Assembly: GCA_937901445.1 (NCBI GenBank)
Contig: CALDHY010000014.1
Coordinates: 1-45,468, forward strand
DNA length: 45,468 nt
Reading direction: 5' to 3'
DNA from: an uncultured Selenomonadales bacterium
GTDB lineage: Bacteria > Bacillota > Negativicutes > Selenomonadales > Selenomonadaceae
This document shows, piece by piece, positions 33,346 through 41,467 of the stretch (its first letter is position 1; every line of letters starts with the position of its first letter). The notes below the pieces were generated by a model, which had not been told where the DNA came from, did no database searches, and was given only the letters and a program-made list of their open reading frames with translations. A program made the position numbers and the translations under genes.

Positions 33346-34067
33346 GCAGTTAAGCCGCCGTCAATCGTCAAAATTGCGCCGGTAATAAAACTTGCCGCGC
33401 TTGACGCCAAAAAGTTTATCGCCGCTGCAACTTCTTCCGGTTTGCCGATTCTGCCCATTGGATAAAGTTTAGCCAAATCTTCGACAGTTTCGCCGGAGTT
33501 TTTTAATTGGTTTAAAGTCAGCGGCGTCAAAATATCAGCCGGTGCAACGCAATTCACGCGCACTTGAAAACTTGCAAGTTCCAACGCCAAAGACTTTGTA
33601 AAAGCAACAACCGCGCCTTTGCTTGCCGCGTACAACGCACAAAAATAATTTCCCTTAATTCCCGCGTCGCTTGCCACGCTCACGATACAGCCTCGCCGCT
33701 TTATAATTTCGTGAACAACTGCGCGACTCATAAAAAAAGTACCCTTGACATTGGTATTAAAAATTTCGTCAAAATCTTTCTCCGTAACTTGAGAAATTGC
33801 GCCTTCAGTGTAAATTCCCGCGCTGTTTACCAAAATATCAACGCCGCCAAAAAGTTTTAAAGTTTCATAAACAATTCTTGCGCAGTCAGAAATTTTGGCA
33901 ACATCCGCCGAAATATATTTAAAATTGCCGTCGAGTTCGGATTTTACTTTTTCAAATTTCGCCGCGTTTCGCCCGACCAACACGCAATTATATTTCTGCG
34001 CCAAAAATATTTTCGCCGTTGCCAATCCAATACCTGAAGTTCCGCCCGTTATTATCGCCGTTTTCAT
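33342..34067 (-). CDS. Short-chain dehydrogenase/reductase (FabG-like)
   Basis: This 241-residue Rossmann-fold enzyme has the cofactor motif TGGTSGIG (residues 7-14), NSAGIY near 87, the catalytic Ser in CIVSVASDAG and Tyr/Lys in YAASKGA. It ends with FITGAILTIDGGLTA, as in 3-oxoacyl-ACP reductases. The exact substrate is unknown; it is not in a fatty-acid operon, so it may be a general SDR. NAD or NADP preference cannot be decided from this. Confidence 0.88.
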   Translation of the reverse strand: MKTAIITGGTSGIGLATAKIFLAQKYNCVLVGRNAAKFEKVKSELDGNFKYISADVAKISDCARIVYETLKLFGGVDILVNSAGIYTEGAISQVTEKDFDEIFNTNVKGTFFMSRAVVHEIIKRRGCIVSVASDAGIKGNYFCALYAASKGAVVAFTKSLALELASFQVRVNCVAPADILTPLTLNQLKNSGETVEDLAKLYPMGRIGKPEEVAAAINFLASSAASFITGAILTIDGGLTA

Positions 34068-34087
34068 TTTTTCACCACGCTAAAATT

Positions 34088-34116
34088 TTGACTACTATAA
34101 ACTATTTTGATAAAAT
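34088..34116 (+). promoter_or_regulatory. Sigma-A promoter of the VanW-domain gene
   Basis: TTGACT (34088-34093), 17-nt spacer, TAAAAT (34111-34116). The predicted leader is about 80 nt, with AAGGAG at 34187-34192. Confidence 0.65.
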
Positions 34117-34201
34117 TTTAAAGGAAATTTTTTTCATTTGGCGTAATGTACAAATGAGAATTATGAATTTTGTATGTAAATTTTTAAAGGAGCGTTTTAA
34201 A

Positions 34202-35476
34202 ATGCAAATTCTAAACGCCGAAAATCGAGATTGGAAAGAATTATTTTTGGCGAAAAAAATTCCTATAATAGCCTCAAGTTTGTTGGTTGCAACGGGCGTA
34301 ACAGCGGCGGCGGTTTCAAATTCCATTGCCGACAGCGATAAAATTATTTCCGGCGTCAACTATGAAGGGCAACCGCTTTCAGGAATGAATGAAACGGCGG
34401 CTCAAAACTTTTTCCAGAATGTAGCCGCGCAAAAAATGCAACCGCTGACTTTTCAATACGGCGACGAAACTTTCACGGTTAATCCCGCCGAAATTGGCTG
34501 GACGCCGCAAATTGATAAAGCCGTTGCAGACGCCGAAAGTTACGGGCGCGGCGGTACTTTCTTTGAGAATCTCGGCAGTCAAATTAACACTATGTCCAAA
34601 AAGCCGCAAGTTGCCTTGACTGCGAATTTCAACGAAGAACTTTTAAATAAGAAAATCGCCGAAATTGCAGAAAAAATCGATACGCAACCTGTAAACGCCG
34701 TTGTTAATTTGAATGGTGATGATATTGAAAAAATTCCCGGCGTCATCGGTAAAAAACTTGACCAAGCAAAACTTGCAGAATCTCTTAAAGATCCGTTGAC
34801 AAATTTAACTGCCTCTAACGGCGTAATTCCGCTGGAGCCTGAAGAAATTCAACCGTTCATTACAACCGAAGACGTCGCGCAGATTGATACAATTTTGGGC
34901 GAATATACAACTTATTATTATCCCGGCAATCGCGGCTACAACATTTGGCTTGCCGCAACTTCCATTTCTGATAAAATCATTAAAACCGGCTGGGAATTTT
35001 CTTTCAACAATACAGTTGGTCCGCGCAGTTATTCTGCAGGTTACGCCAACGCGCCGGTTATTGTCAACGGCAAAACTGAAGACGGAGTTGGCGGCGGCGT
35101 TTGCCAAGTAAGCTCGACTTTGTATAACGCTGTACTTTTGGCTGGCTTGACTCCAACTGAAAGGACGCCGCACTTTTTCCCGTCAAGTTACGTTAGCGCG
35201 GGCAGGGATGCAACCGTTGCCGAAGATTATATTGACTTCAAATTTAGAAATGACTTGCCGCACCCTGTCTACACGAAAACTTATGCTAACGGCTCTGAAT
35301 TGACTGTTTGCATTTTGGGCACTCGCGCAGATTTAAACGGCGCAACAGTTGCCGTTGAAACGGGCGGTCCGGCTATGAATCCTTCAGTTTACCGCGTCTA
35401 TTACAAAGATGGCGAAGTTGTCAAGGATGAATATTTACACACCGACAAATATTACAGTCCAAAAGATTTTGAATGA
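34202..35476 (+). CDS. VanW/YoaR-like cell-wall associated protein
   Basis: This 424-residue protein starts at ATG 34202, 9 nt after AAGGAG. A membrane anchor (about 20-40) precedes a YoaR-like peptidoglycan-binding region (about 45-235) beginning ISGVNYEGQPLSGM. A VanW domain (about 265-390) has GWEFSFNNTVGPRS, then GKTEDGVGGGVCQVSSTLYNAV and YVSAGRDATVAEDYIDFKF. Despite the name, VanW domains are not proven to confer vancomycin resistance, and no van genes are present. It overlaps the next gene by 4 nt. Confidence 0.88.
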   Translation: MQILNAENRDWKELFLAKKIPIIASSLLVATGVTAAAVSNSIADSDKIISGVNYEGQPLSGMNETAAQNFFQNVAAQKMQPLTFQYGDETFTVNPAEIGWTPQIDKAVADAESYGRGGTFFENLGSQINTMSKKPQVALTANFNEELLNKKIAEIAEKIDTQPVNAVVNLNGDDIEKIPGVIGKKLDQAKLAESLKDPLTNLTASNGVIPLEPEEIQPFITTEDVAQIDTILGEYTTYYYPGNRGYNIWLAATSISDKIIKTGWEFSFNNTVGPRSYSAGYANAPVIVNGKTEDGVGGGVCQVSSTLYNAVLLAGLTPTERTPHFFPSSYVSAGRDATVAEDYIDFKFRNDLPHPVYTKTYANGSELTVCILGTRADLNGATVAVETGGPAMNPSVYRVYYKDGEVVKDEYLHTDKYYSPKDFE

Positions 35477-35925
35477 CAATGAAAAAAATTTTTATTGCAA
35501 TAATTTTAGTTTTAATAATTTTTAAATTGACAGAAGAAAAAATTTATATCGCCGCCGAAATTGAAGGTTCCGCAGAAACTGTTACAAGCGTTGCCGCCAA
35601 AAAAGGTACGCCGCTTGTAATAAGTTTTATTCATTCCGTGCAGAAAACGCCGGTAATTGAGGAACTGGAATTTGACGGCGATAAATTTATTTTACTTCGT
35701 ACAAAATATAAATCGCAGGGCGTCGGCTTGCCGTTCATGGAAAGTGACGGCGTTTTTCGTGAAGAGGGCGATTGGTTCATAATGGACGATATGAATCGCC
35801 CAATAAAAAATCTGCAACTGCGAACGGGCGTCGGTACAAATTTAACCGTTACTTTGAACGGTCAAGAATTTAAACTCTATGAAAAATTTCCCGCCGGTAC
35901 AAAAATTATAATTGACGCGCGCTAA
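35473..35925 (+). CDS. DUF1850 family protein
   Basis: This 150-residue protein has an N-terminal membrane helix or signal (about 4-17). The DUF1850 motif follows: ISFIHSVQKTPVIEELEF near 52-69, then TKYKSQGVGLPF near 80-91. DUF1850 proteins are usually found with TAXI-type TRAP transporters; none is seen here. It overlaps the VanW gene by 4 nt. ATG at 35479 is an alternative start. Confidence 0.8.
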   Translation: MTMKKIFIAIILVLIIFKLTEEKIYIAAEIEGSAETVTSVAAKKGTPLVISFIHSVQKTPVIEELEFDGDKFILLRTKYKSQGVGLPFMESDGVFREEGDWFIMDDMNRPIKNLQLRTGVGTNLTVTLNGQEFKLYEKFPAGTKIIIDAR

Positions 35926-35985
35926 ATTTTTATGAAATTTTAATTTTTAAGTGTTAAGATTAAAAAAAATTGCGGTGGGATTTTT

Positions 35986-36639
35986 ATGAGAAAGATTTTT
36001 AAGAAATTATTGGCGGCGTCGATTGCGGCGGGCAGTTTTATTTTTACGCTGCCCGTTGGAAATTTTGTTTCGCCGGTTTATGCTGAAAGTCGCGCAGAAC
36101 TTAGCCAAGCCGAAAAAGAAACTTTAGCCAAACAAAAATTAAATGAGGGAAATGCTCTTTCAGAACAGGGTGATTATCAAGGCGCAATAGAAAAATACAC
36201 TGAAGCCGTTGAACTTATTCCTAATTTTGCAAATGCATACTACAACCGCGGGCTTGTTTACGATAAATTAAAAAAGTATGAGCAAGCAATTTCTGACTAC
36301 AACAAAGCTATTGAACTTAATTCTAATAATGCAACTGTATATCAAATACGAGGTTTTGCTTATTACAGATTAAAACAGTACGAGGCGGCAATTTCTGATT
36401 ATAGCAAGGTTATTGAAATTAATCCGAATGATGAAAATGCATACTACCTGCGCGGAGCTTTTTATGCTGAAAAAGGAAATTTTCGACAAGCAATAGCAGA
36501 TGCTACAAAGGCGATTCAACTTAATCCTAATTATGTAACTGCATACCAATTACGGGGAGTTTGTTATAAAAATTTGGGCGAAACAGAAAAAGCCAATGCA
36601 GATTTTGCAAAGGCTAAGGAGTTGGGGTACAAAAATTAG
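35986..36639 (+). CDS. Secreted TPR protein 1 of 3
   Basis: This 217-residue protein has a signal peptide (about 1-34, ending VYAE). Residues 35-45 form a short linker, and about five tetratricopeptide repeats (about 46-214) with consensus AYYNRGLVYDKLKKYEQAISDYNKAIELN follow in units of 34 residues. It ends with the cap NLGETEKANADFAKAKELGY shared by all three tandem paralogues. A GGTGGGA site lies upstream. TPR arrays bind protein partners; the partner is unknown. Likely periplasmic or surface-exposed. Confidence 0.82.
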   Translation: MRKIFKKLLAASIAAGSFIFTLPVGNFVSPVYAESRAELSQAEKETLAKQKLNEGNALSEQGDYQGAIEKYTEAVELIPNFANAYYNRGLVYDKLKKYEQAISDYNKAIELNSNNATVYQIRGFAYYRLKQYEAAISDYSKVIEINPNDENAYYLRGAFYAEKGNFRQAIADATKAIQLNPNYVTAYQLRGVCYKNLGETEKANADFAKAKELGYKN

Positions 36640-36651
36640 GAGTGTTACAAA

Positions 36652-37992
36652 ATGAAAAAGACTTTAAAGAAATTGTTGATCGCGTCGATTGCGGCAGGCA
36701 GTTTTATTTTTACGCCGTCCGTTGAAAATTTTAATTTTTTTTCAACTGTACAAGCTGAAGTTAAAACTTATACCGGCGTTGGAAAATGCATTCAAAGTGA
36801 ATTGGTAACGGCGGCGCAGGCGAAAAATTACGCACGCCTTCGCGCTGAATTAAACGCAAAAGAACAAGCGGGCGTTTATGTTGTAAGTTATTATCGTATG
36901 CAAAATTCCACCCTTACCGAAAATGAAGTTTCACTTATCACGAACAGCATAATTAATGTTGTTGGAGACGTTAATTACGAGCATAAACCGTTTCAACAGG
37001 ACGGCGTACCGGCTATACTTTACACGGCAACTCTTCAAGCAAATATCGACAGCGACGGTATAACGGCTTACATTCAACGCCAAAATGAACAACGCAATAA
37101 AGATGGAGGCAGAGGCTCTGAAAGTCAAATTCAATTTGCAGACAAAGAAATTAAAGACAATCTGGATAAAATTGATAATTTGATTGAACGCTACAACCGC
37201 GCAACCACGCAGTCAGAAAAAAATAAAATCCGCGCAGAATTTAGTCAATCAGACAGGCAAGTTTTAGCAGGACAAAAACTTGAGGAAGGCAACGAATTTT
37301 ACTACAAAGGCGATTATGAAAAAGCGATTGAACTTTACAGCGAGGCACTGGCTTTTAATCCGAACTACGATTGGGCGTACAATAATCGCGGCATTGCTTA
37401 CATTGATTTAGAACAGTACGAGCAAGCAATTTCTGATTTAAACCGCGCTATTGAACTCAATCCGAATTATGCAAATGCATGCTACAATCGCGGCATTGCT
37501 TACTCTAGTTTAAAACAGTACAAGGCGGCAATTTCTGACTACAAAAAAGCTATTGAAATTAATCCGAACTTGTCAGAGGCGTACATCAGACTCGACATTG
37601 CTTGCCAAAATTTAAACCAGTACGAGTACGAGGCGGCAATTTCTGGCTACAACAAAGCTATTCAACTCAATCCGAATTATGTAGAAGCATACAACAACCG
37701 CGGCATTGCTTACTCTAATTTAAAACAGTATGAGGCGGCAATTTCTGACTTCAACAAAGCTATTCAACTCGATCCAATTTTTGTTGAACATATATACAAC
37801 AATCGCGGCGATGTTTACAAAAATTTAAAACAGTACGAGGCGGCAATTTCTGATTACAGCAAGGCGATTGAACTCAAACTCAATTCTGCTAGAGCTTACA
37901 ACAATCGCGGAATTTGTTATCAAGCGTTGGGCGAAATTGAAAAAGCAGAGGCAGATTTTGCTAAGGCTAAAGAACTCGGCTACAAAGAATAA
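36652..37992 (+). CDS. Secreted TPR protein 2 of 3, with extra N-terminal domain
   Basis: This 446-residue product starts 12 nt after TPR protein 1. The leader MKKTLKKLLIASIAAGSFIF is nearly the same as in the other two. Residues about 37-140 form an extra alpha/beta region starting KTYTGVGKCIQSE with AAQAKNYARLRAELNAKEQAG. This is similar in style to LPP20/FlgT N-terminal domains (tentative). A linker (QSEKNKIRAEF) is shared with the third paralogue. About seven TPR units (about 205-440) follow, several nearly identical at the DNA level. It ends with the common ALGEIEKAEADFAKAKELGY cap. Confidence 0.8.
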   Translation: MKKTLKKLLIASIAAGSFIFTPSVENFNFFSTVQAEVKTYTGVGKCIQSELVTAAQAKNYARLRAELNAKEQAGVYVVSYYRMQNSTLTENEVSLITNSIINVVGDVNYEHKPFQQDGVPAILYTATLQANIDSDGITAYIQRQNEQRNKDGGRGSESQIQFADKEIKDNLDKIDNLIERYNRATTQSEKNKIRAEFSQSDRQVLAGQKLEEGNEFYYKGDYEKAIELYSEALAFNPNYDWAYNNRGIAYIDLEQYEQAISDLNRAIELNPNYANACYNRGIAYSSLKQYKAAISDYKKAIEINPNLSEAYIRLDIACQNLNQYEYEAAISGYNKAIQLNPNYVEAYNNRGIAYSNLKQYEAAISDFNKAIQLDPIFVEHIYNNRGDVYKNLKQYEAAISDYSKAIELKLNSARAYNNRGICYQALGEIEKAEADFAKAKELGYKE

Positions 37993-38013
37993 AAAGTTCG
38001 GAGGGATTGTAAA

Positions 38014-39636
38014 ATGAAAAAGACTTTAAAGAAATTATTAGTGGCGTCGATTGCGGCGGGAACTTTTATTTTTACACCGCCCGTTGGAAATTTTGACTTT
38101 GCTCCGACGGCTTACGCTGAAGAAAATTCCAATGATATGCAAGATGATTTATTTAACGGCGAACAGATCAATTTTGAAAAATTTGAAACCGACCTTGAAT
38201 CATTCTTGGAAAGCAAAACTGATGGTAATTCATGGTTAATGCAAGAATTAAATGTTTTAGGAGATGAGCTGAAAAAAATTTTTCGCCAAATGTATGATTT
38301 GAACGAGCAATATAAAAGTGCAACCTCCCAATCTGAAAAAGATAAAATCCGCGCGGAATTTAATCAATTAAAACAAAAGTTTGATCTCATCGACGAAGCC
38401 GAAAATCTCCATAAAAAAGGCGAAAACGATAAAGCATTGGAACGTTACAATCAAGCCATAGAAACAGACCCTAATTTTACATTTGCTTATTTTTTTCGAG
38501 GAAGTCTTTACATTGATATGAAGGATTACGAAAAAGCCCTTGCTGATTTTGATAAAATCCTTGAACTTAATCCGAATCTTAGGCTGGCGTATTTTGCTAA
38601 ATGCGGAATTTACATTGAATTAGATCAGTACGACAATATTATTTCCGAAACTTCCAAAGCTCTTGAAAGTGATCCGAAAGATTATGTGGCGTATCTCATG
38701 CGTGGTGCAGCATTCGTCGAAAAAAAACAATATGAAAATACTCTTGCCGATTTCCATAAAGTTATTGAAATTGTTGGAAATAATGTCGACAATTTCAACG
38801 TATTTGGTATCACGCTCTATGATGTTTATGATTTTTGCGCAAAAGTTCATATTGAACGGGGAAATCCCGACGCGGCTGTTGCTGAATTCGATAAAGCTAT
38901 TGAACGCAATCCGAACGATGCCAAATTCTATTATTATCGCGGTATAACTTATGGGAAATTGGAAAAGTATGATGAATCAATAGCAGATTTTAACCGCGCC
39001 ATTAAACTTGATCCTAATTATGAAGAGGCGTACTTCAGACGCGGTTATGTTTACGGTGAATTAAAACAATATGATTCAGCTATTTCTGACTACAATAAAG
39101 CTATTGAACTCAATCCGGATGATTCAATTTCATACTATAACCGCGGGATTGATTATTATAACTTGAAAAATTACGAAAAAGCTATTTCCGACTACAGCAA
39201 AGCCATTGAAATTAATCCCAATTATTCAAATGCATACTATAATCGCGGCAATGCTTATTACCAATTAAAACAGTACGAAAAAGCTATTTCTGACTACAAT
39301 AAAGTTATTGAACTCAATCCGGATGATGTATCTGCATATAACAGCCGCGGTTACAATTATCTTAAAATGAAAAATTACGACGCGGCATTTGCTGACTTCA
39401 ACAAAGTTCTTGAACTTGATTCAAATAGTTACTACGGGTACGGCAACCGCGGAATAGTTTACACTGTATGGGAAAAATATGATGACGCACTGGCAGATTT
39501 AAACAAGGCTCTTGAACTTAAGCCCGATGACAGTGAAAGTTATTACTATCGCGGCAAATGCTATCAAGCGTTGGGCGAAAAGAAAAAAGCTCGCGCAGAT
39601 TTTGCAAAGGCTAAGGAGCTCGGTTACGAAGAATAA
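38014..39636 (+). CDS. Secreted TPR protein 3 of 3
   Basis: This 540-residue protein has the shared leader (1-36, ending AYAE) and an acidic linker with a coiled-coil stretch (about 75-125) including QSEKDKIRAEF. About twelve TPR units (about 127-538) follow, the last again the ALGEKKKARADFAKAKELGY cap. GGAGGG lies 11 nt before the ATG. A terminator follows, so the three TPR genes (12 and 21 nt apart) probably form one operon. Confidence 0.82.
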   Translation: MKKTLKKLLVASIAAGTFIFTPPVGNFDFAPTAYAEENSNDMQDDLFNGEQINFEKFETDLESFLESKTDGNSWLMQELNVLGDELKKIFRQMYDLNEQYKSATSQSEKDKIRAEFNQLKQKFDLIDEAENLHKKGENDKALERYNQAIETDPNFTFAYFFRGSLYIDMKDYEKALADFDKILELNPNLRLAYFAKCGIYIELDQYDNIISETSKALESDPKDYVAYLMRGAAFVEKKQYENTLADFHKVIEIVGNNVDNFNVFGITLYDVYDFCAKVHIERGNPDAAVAEFDKAIERNPNDAKFYYYRGITYGKLEKYDESIADFNRAIKLDPNYEEAYFRRGYVYGELKQYDSAISDYNKAIELNPDDSISYYNRGIDYYNLKNYEKAISDYSKAIEINPNYSNAYYNRGNAYYQLKQYEKAISDYNKVIELNPDDVSAYNSRGYNYLKMKNYDAAFADFNKVLELDSNSYYGYGNRGIVYTVWEKYDDALADLNKALELKPDDSESYYYRGKCYQALGEKKKARADFAKAKELGYEE

Positions 39637-39657
39637 AAATTTTATTTAAACTAAAAA

Positions 39658-39689
39658 AGCCGCCCGCAATTTGGACGGCTGATTTTTTT
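39658..39689 (+). terminator. Terminator after the TPR operon
   Basis: The stem AGCCGCCC (39658-39665) with GGACGGCT (39673-39680), one mismatch, loop of 7 nt, is followed by seven T. The A-run on the other side lets it also serve the convergent malic enzyme gene. Confidence 0.75.
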
Positions 39690-39702
39690 ATTTATATGAA
39701 AA

Positions 39703-40935
39703 TTATTTTTTCAAAAGGTCGCGTGTATGTTGAGCAACTTGCTCGGGCGTGATATTTTTATTTTGAGCAACGCCGCTTTCAATAGCCGCTTTGGCAACTG
39801 CCGCCGCAACGGTAGGGGCAACTCTTTCATCAAATGGATTTGTAATAACGTGTTCTTCATTCAGTTCAGAATCGCTGATTAATGACGCAATAGCATAAGC
39901 CGCCGCAATTTTCATTTCTTCGTTTACGTCGGTTGCTCTAACGTCCAGCGCGCCTCTGAAAATTCCGGGAAACGCCAATAAATTATTTACTTGGTTAGGA
40001 AAATCACTTCTGCCGGTGCAAACTACGCGCGCGCCTGCCGCCTTTGCTTTATCCGGCAAAATTTCTGGATTGGGATTAGCCATAGCCAAAATAATTGCGT
40101 CTTTGTTCATACTTTTAACCATTTCTTCAGACAGCAAATTTGCCTTTGAAACGCCAATGAAAACGTCCGCGCCCTTGATAATATCGACAAGTTGTCCTGC
40201 CTCGTGTTGAGAATTTGTAACGGCGGCGATTTGGTCTTTGTAGGGGTTCATACCCTTGCCGCGTCCTTCATAAATTGCGCCGGTTGAATCGCACAGCATG
40301 ATATTTTTTGCGCCCATTTTCTGAATCAGATAAGTTATCGCCATACCTGCCGCGCCCGCGCCGTTGACAACAACTTTAATATCAGAAAATTTTTTGCCGA
40401 CAAGTTTTAAAGCGTTGATTAACGCCGCGCTTACAACAATAGCCGTTCCGTGTTGGTCGTCATGGAAAACGGGAATATCAACTGAATCTTTCAGCGCGTG
40501 TTCAATGTCGAAACATTCCGGAGCTTTAATATCTTCAAGATTAATCCCGCCGAAACTTGGAGCCATTAACTGGATAGTTTTAATAATTTCGTCAACTTTT
40601 TTTGTATTCAAGCAAATTGGGATAGCATCGACGCCGGCAAAACCTTTAAACAGAATCGATTTACCTTCCATAACCGGCAAGCCTGCGCCCGCGCCAATAT
40701 CGCCGAGTCCCAAAACTGCAGTACCGTTTGTAACAACGGCGACCAAATTTCCGCGATTTGTATAATCATAAATTTTTTCAGGGTCTTTGTTAATTTCAAG
40801 GCAGGGAGCCGCAACGCCCGGCGTATACGCTAAAGTTAAATCGTACGCGGTTTTCAGCGGTACTTTACTGACGGTTGCCAATTTTCCTTGAAATTTTTTA
40901 TGCAGGGCTAAAGCCTCTTCGTTTACATTAGCCAT
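39703..40935 (-). CDS. NAD(P)-dependent malic enzyme
   Basis: Malic enzyme decarboxylates malate to pyruvate. The 410-residue protein is of the short bacterial type. It has LAYTPGVAAPCLEI near 32-45, NLVAVVTNGTAVLGLGDIG near 63-81, the FHDDQHGTAIV motif near 157-167 and the Rossmann GAGAAGMA near 190. The later motif AMANPNPEI carries the conserved Asn residues. Coenzyme choice cannot be settled. A promoter and a GGAGAGGAAG site are visible upstream. Confidence 0.93.
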   Translation of the reverse strand: MANVNEEALALHKKFQGKLATVSKVPLKTAYDLTLAYTPGVAAPCLEINKDPEKIYDYTNRGNLVAVVTNGTAVLGLGDIGAGAGLPVMEGKSILFKGFAGVDAIPICLNTKKVDEIIKTIQLMAPSFGGINLEDIKAPECFDIEHALKDSVDIPVFHDDQHGTAIVVSAALINALKLVGKKFSDIKVVVNGAGAAGMAITYLIQKMGAKNIMLCDSTGAIYEGRGKGMNPYKDQIAAVTNSQHEAGQLVDIIKGADVFIGVSKANLLSEEMVKSMNKDAIILAMANPNPEILPDKAKAAGARVVCTGRSDFPNQVNNLLAFPGIFRGALDVRATDVNEEMKIAAAYAIASLISDSELNEEHVITNPFDERVAPTVAAAVAKAAIESGVAQNKNITPEQVAQHTRDLLKK

Positions 40936-40972
40936 TAAAAAACTTCCTCTCCAAAAAAATTATTACCTGTGA

Positions 40973-41001
40973 ATTATAGCAAACAAAAAGTTTTTTGAAA
41001 A
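40973..41001 (-). promoter_or_regulatory. Promoter of the malic enzyme gene
   Basis: On the minus strand: TTTTCA (41001-40996), 17-nt spacer, extended -10 TGcTATAAT (TATAAT at 40978-40973). The -35 is poor but the extended -10 compensates. Confidence 0.6.
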
Positions 41002-41061
41002 GTTGCCGCGCAATGTATACTTTAAAATTTGTGGTAAAATATTTTTGAAGGAGTGATAAAA

Positions 41062-41349
41062 ATGAACAGTCAAGAAATAGCAGAATTGGCAATGTGGACG
41101 GCGCGGGCGATTTATGACGCACTTAAACAAGACGGCGTGAAATTATCTGCCGTTGAAGAAAATTTAATTGCGCAGTTTGTACAGCGAATGTTGACAGATT
41201 GGCAAAGCGGAATAAAAATTGATACGCGCCACATGCTCAAACTTGTTGAAGAAATGGAAACGCCCAAAAATCATAAGTTATCGCCGGAAATTCTGCGCGT
41301 GCTTACGGTTTTTGTTGAAAAGTTCCCGTTATTCGCTGCACGACAATAA
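41062..41349 (+). CDS. Small protein of unknown function
   Basis: This 95-residue soluble protein starts at ATG 41062, 8 nt after AAGGAG; the GTG at 41053 would overlap that site. It is mostly helical with an amphipathic N-terminal half (QEIAELAMWTARAIYDALKQ) and a charged C-terminal half. I do not recognise a family. It lies between the malic enzyme and lysA and has its own terminator. Confidence 0.7.
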   Translation: MNSQEIAELAMWTARAIYDALKQDGVKLSAVEENLIAQFVQRMLTDWQSGIKIDTRHMLKLVEEMETPKNHKLSPEILRVLTVFVEKFPLFAARQ

Positions 41350-41374
41350 AATTAAAATTTTGCAAAGATAAAAA

Positions 41375-41403
41375 GCCCGCTAATTTCGACGGGCAATTTT
41401 TTA
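41375..41403 (+). terminator. Terminator after the small unknown gene
   Basis: The stem GCCCG (41375-41379) with CGGGC (41390-41394) is flanked by A-run and T-run pairs that extend it; six T follow after AA. Confidence 0.65.
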
Positions 41404-41431
41404 TTGCAAGAAAATTTTTTACAGGTATAAT
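41404..41431 (+). promoter_or_regulatory. Promoter of lysA
   Basis: TTGCAA (41404-41409), 16-nt spacer, TATAAT (41426-41431). The -35 box starts within the T-run of the preceding terminator. AAGGTGG lies 10 nt before the lysA ATG. Confidence 0.7.
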
Positions 41432-41467
41432 ATTTGCGTTATGAAAAATTTGTAAGGTGGTATTTTA

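Noticed and set aside
34202..35476. Vancomycin-resistance gene
   Set aside because: Only a VanW domain is present; there are no vanHAX-type ligase genes, and VanW-domain proteins are common in susceptible bacteria.
35986..39636. Gene fragments of one broken TPR gene
   Set aside because: Each has its own ribosome site, complete signal peptide and C-terminal cap, so they are separate intact paralogues.
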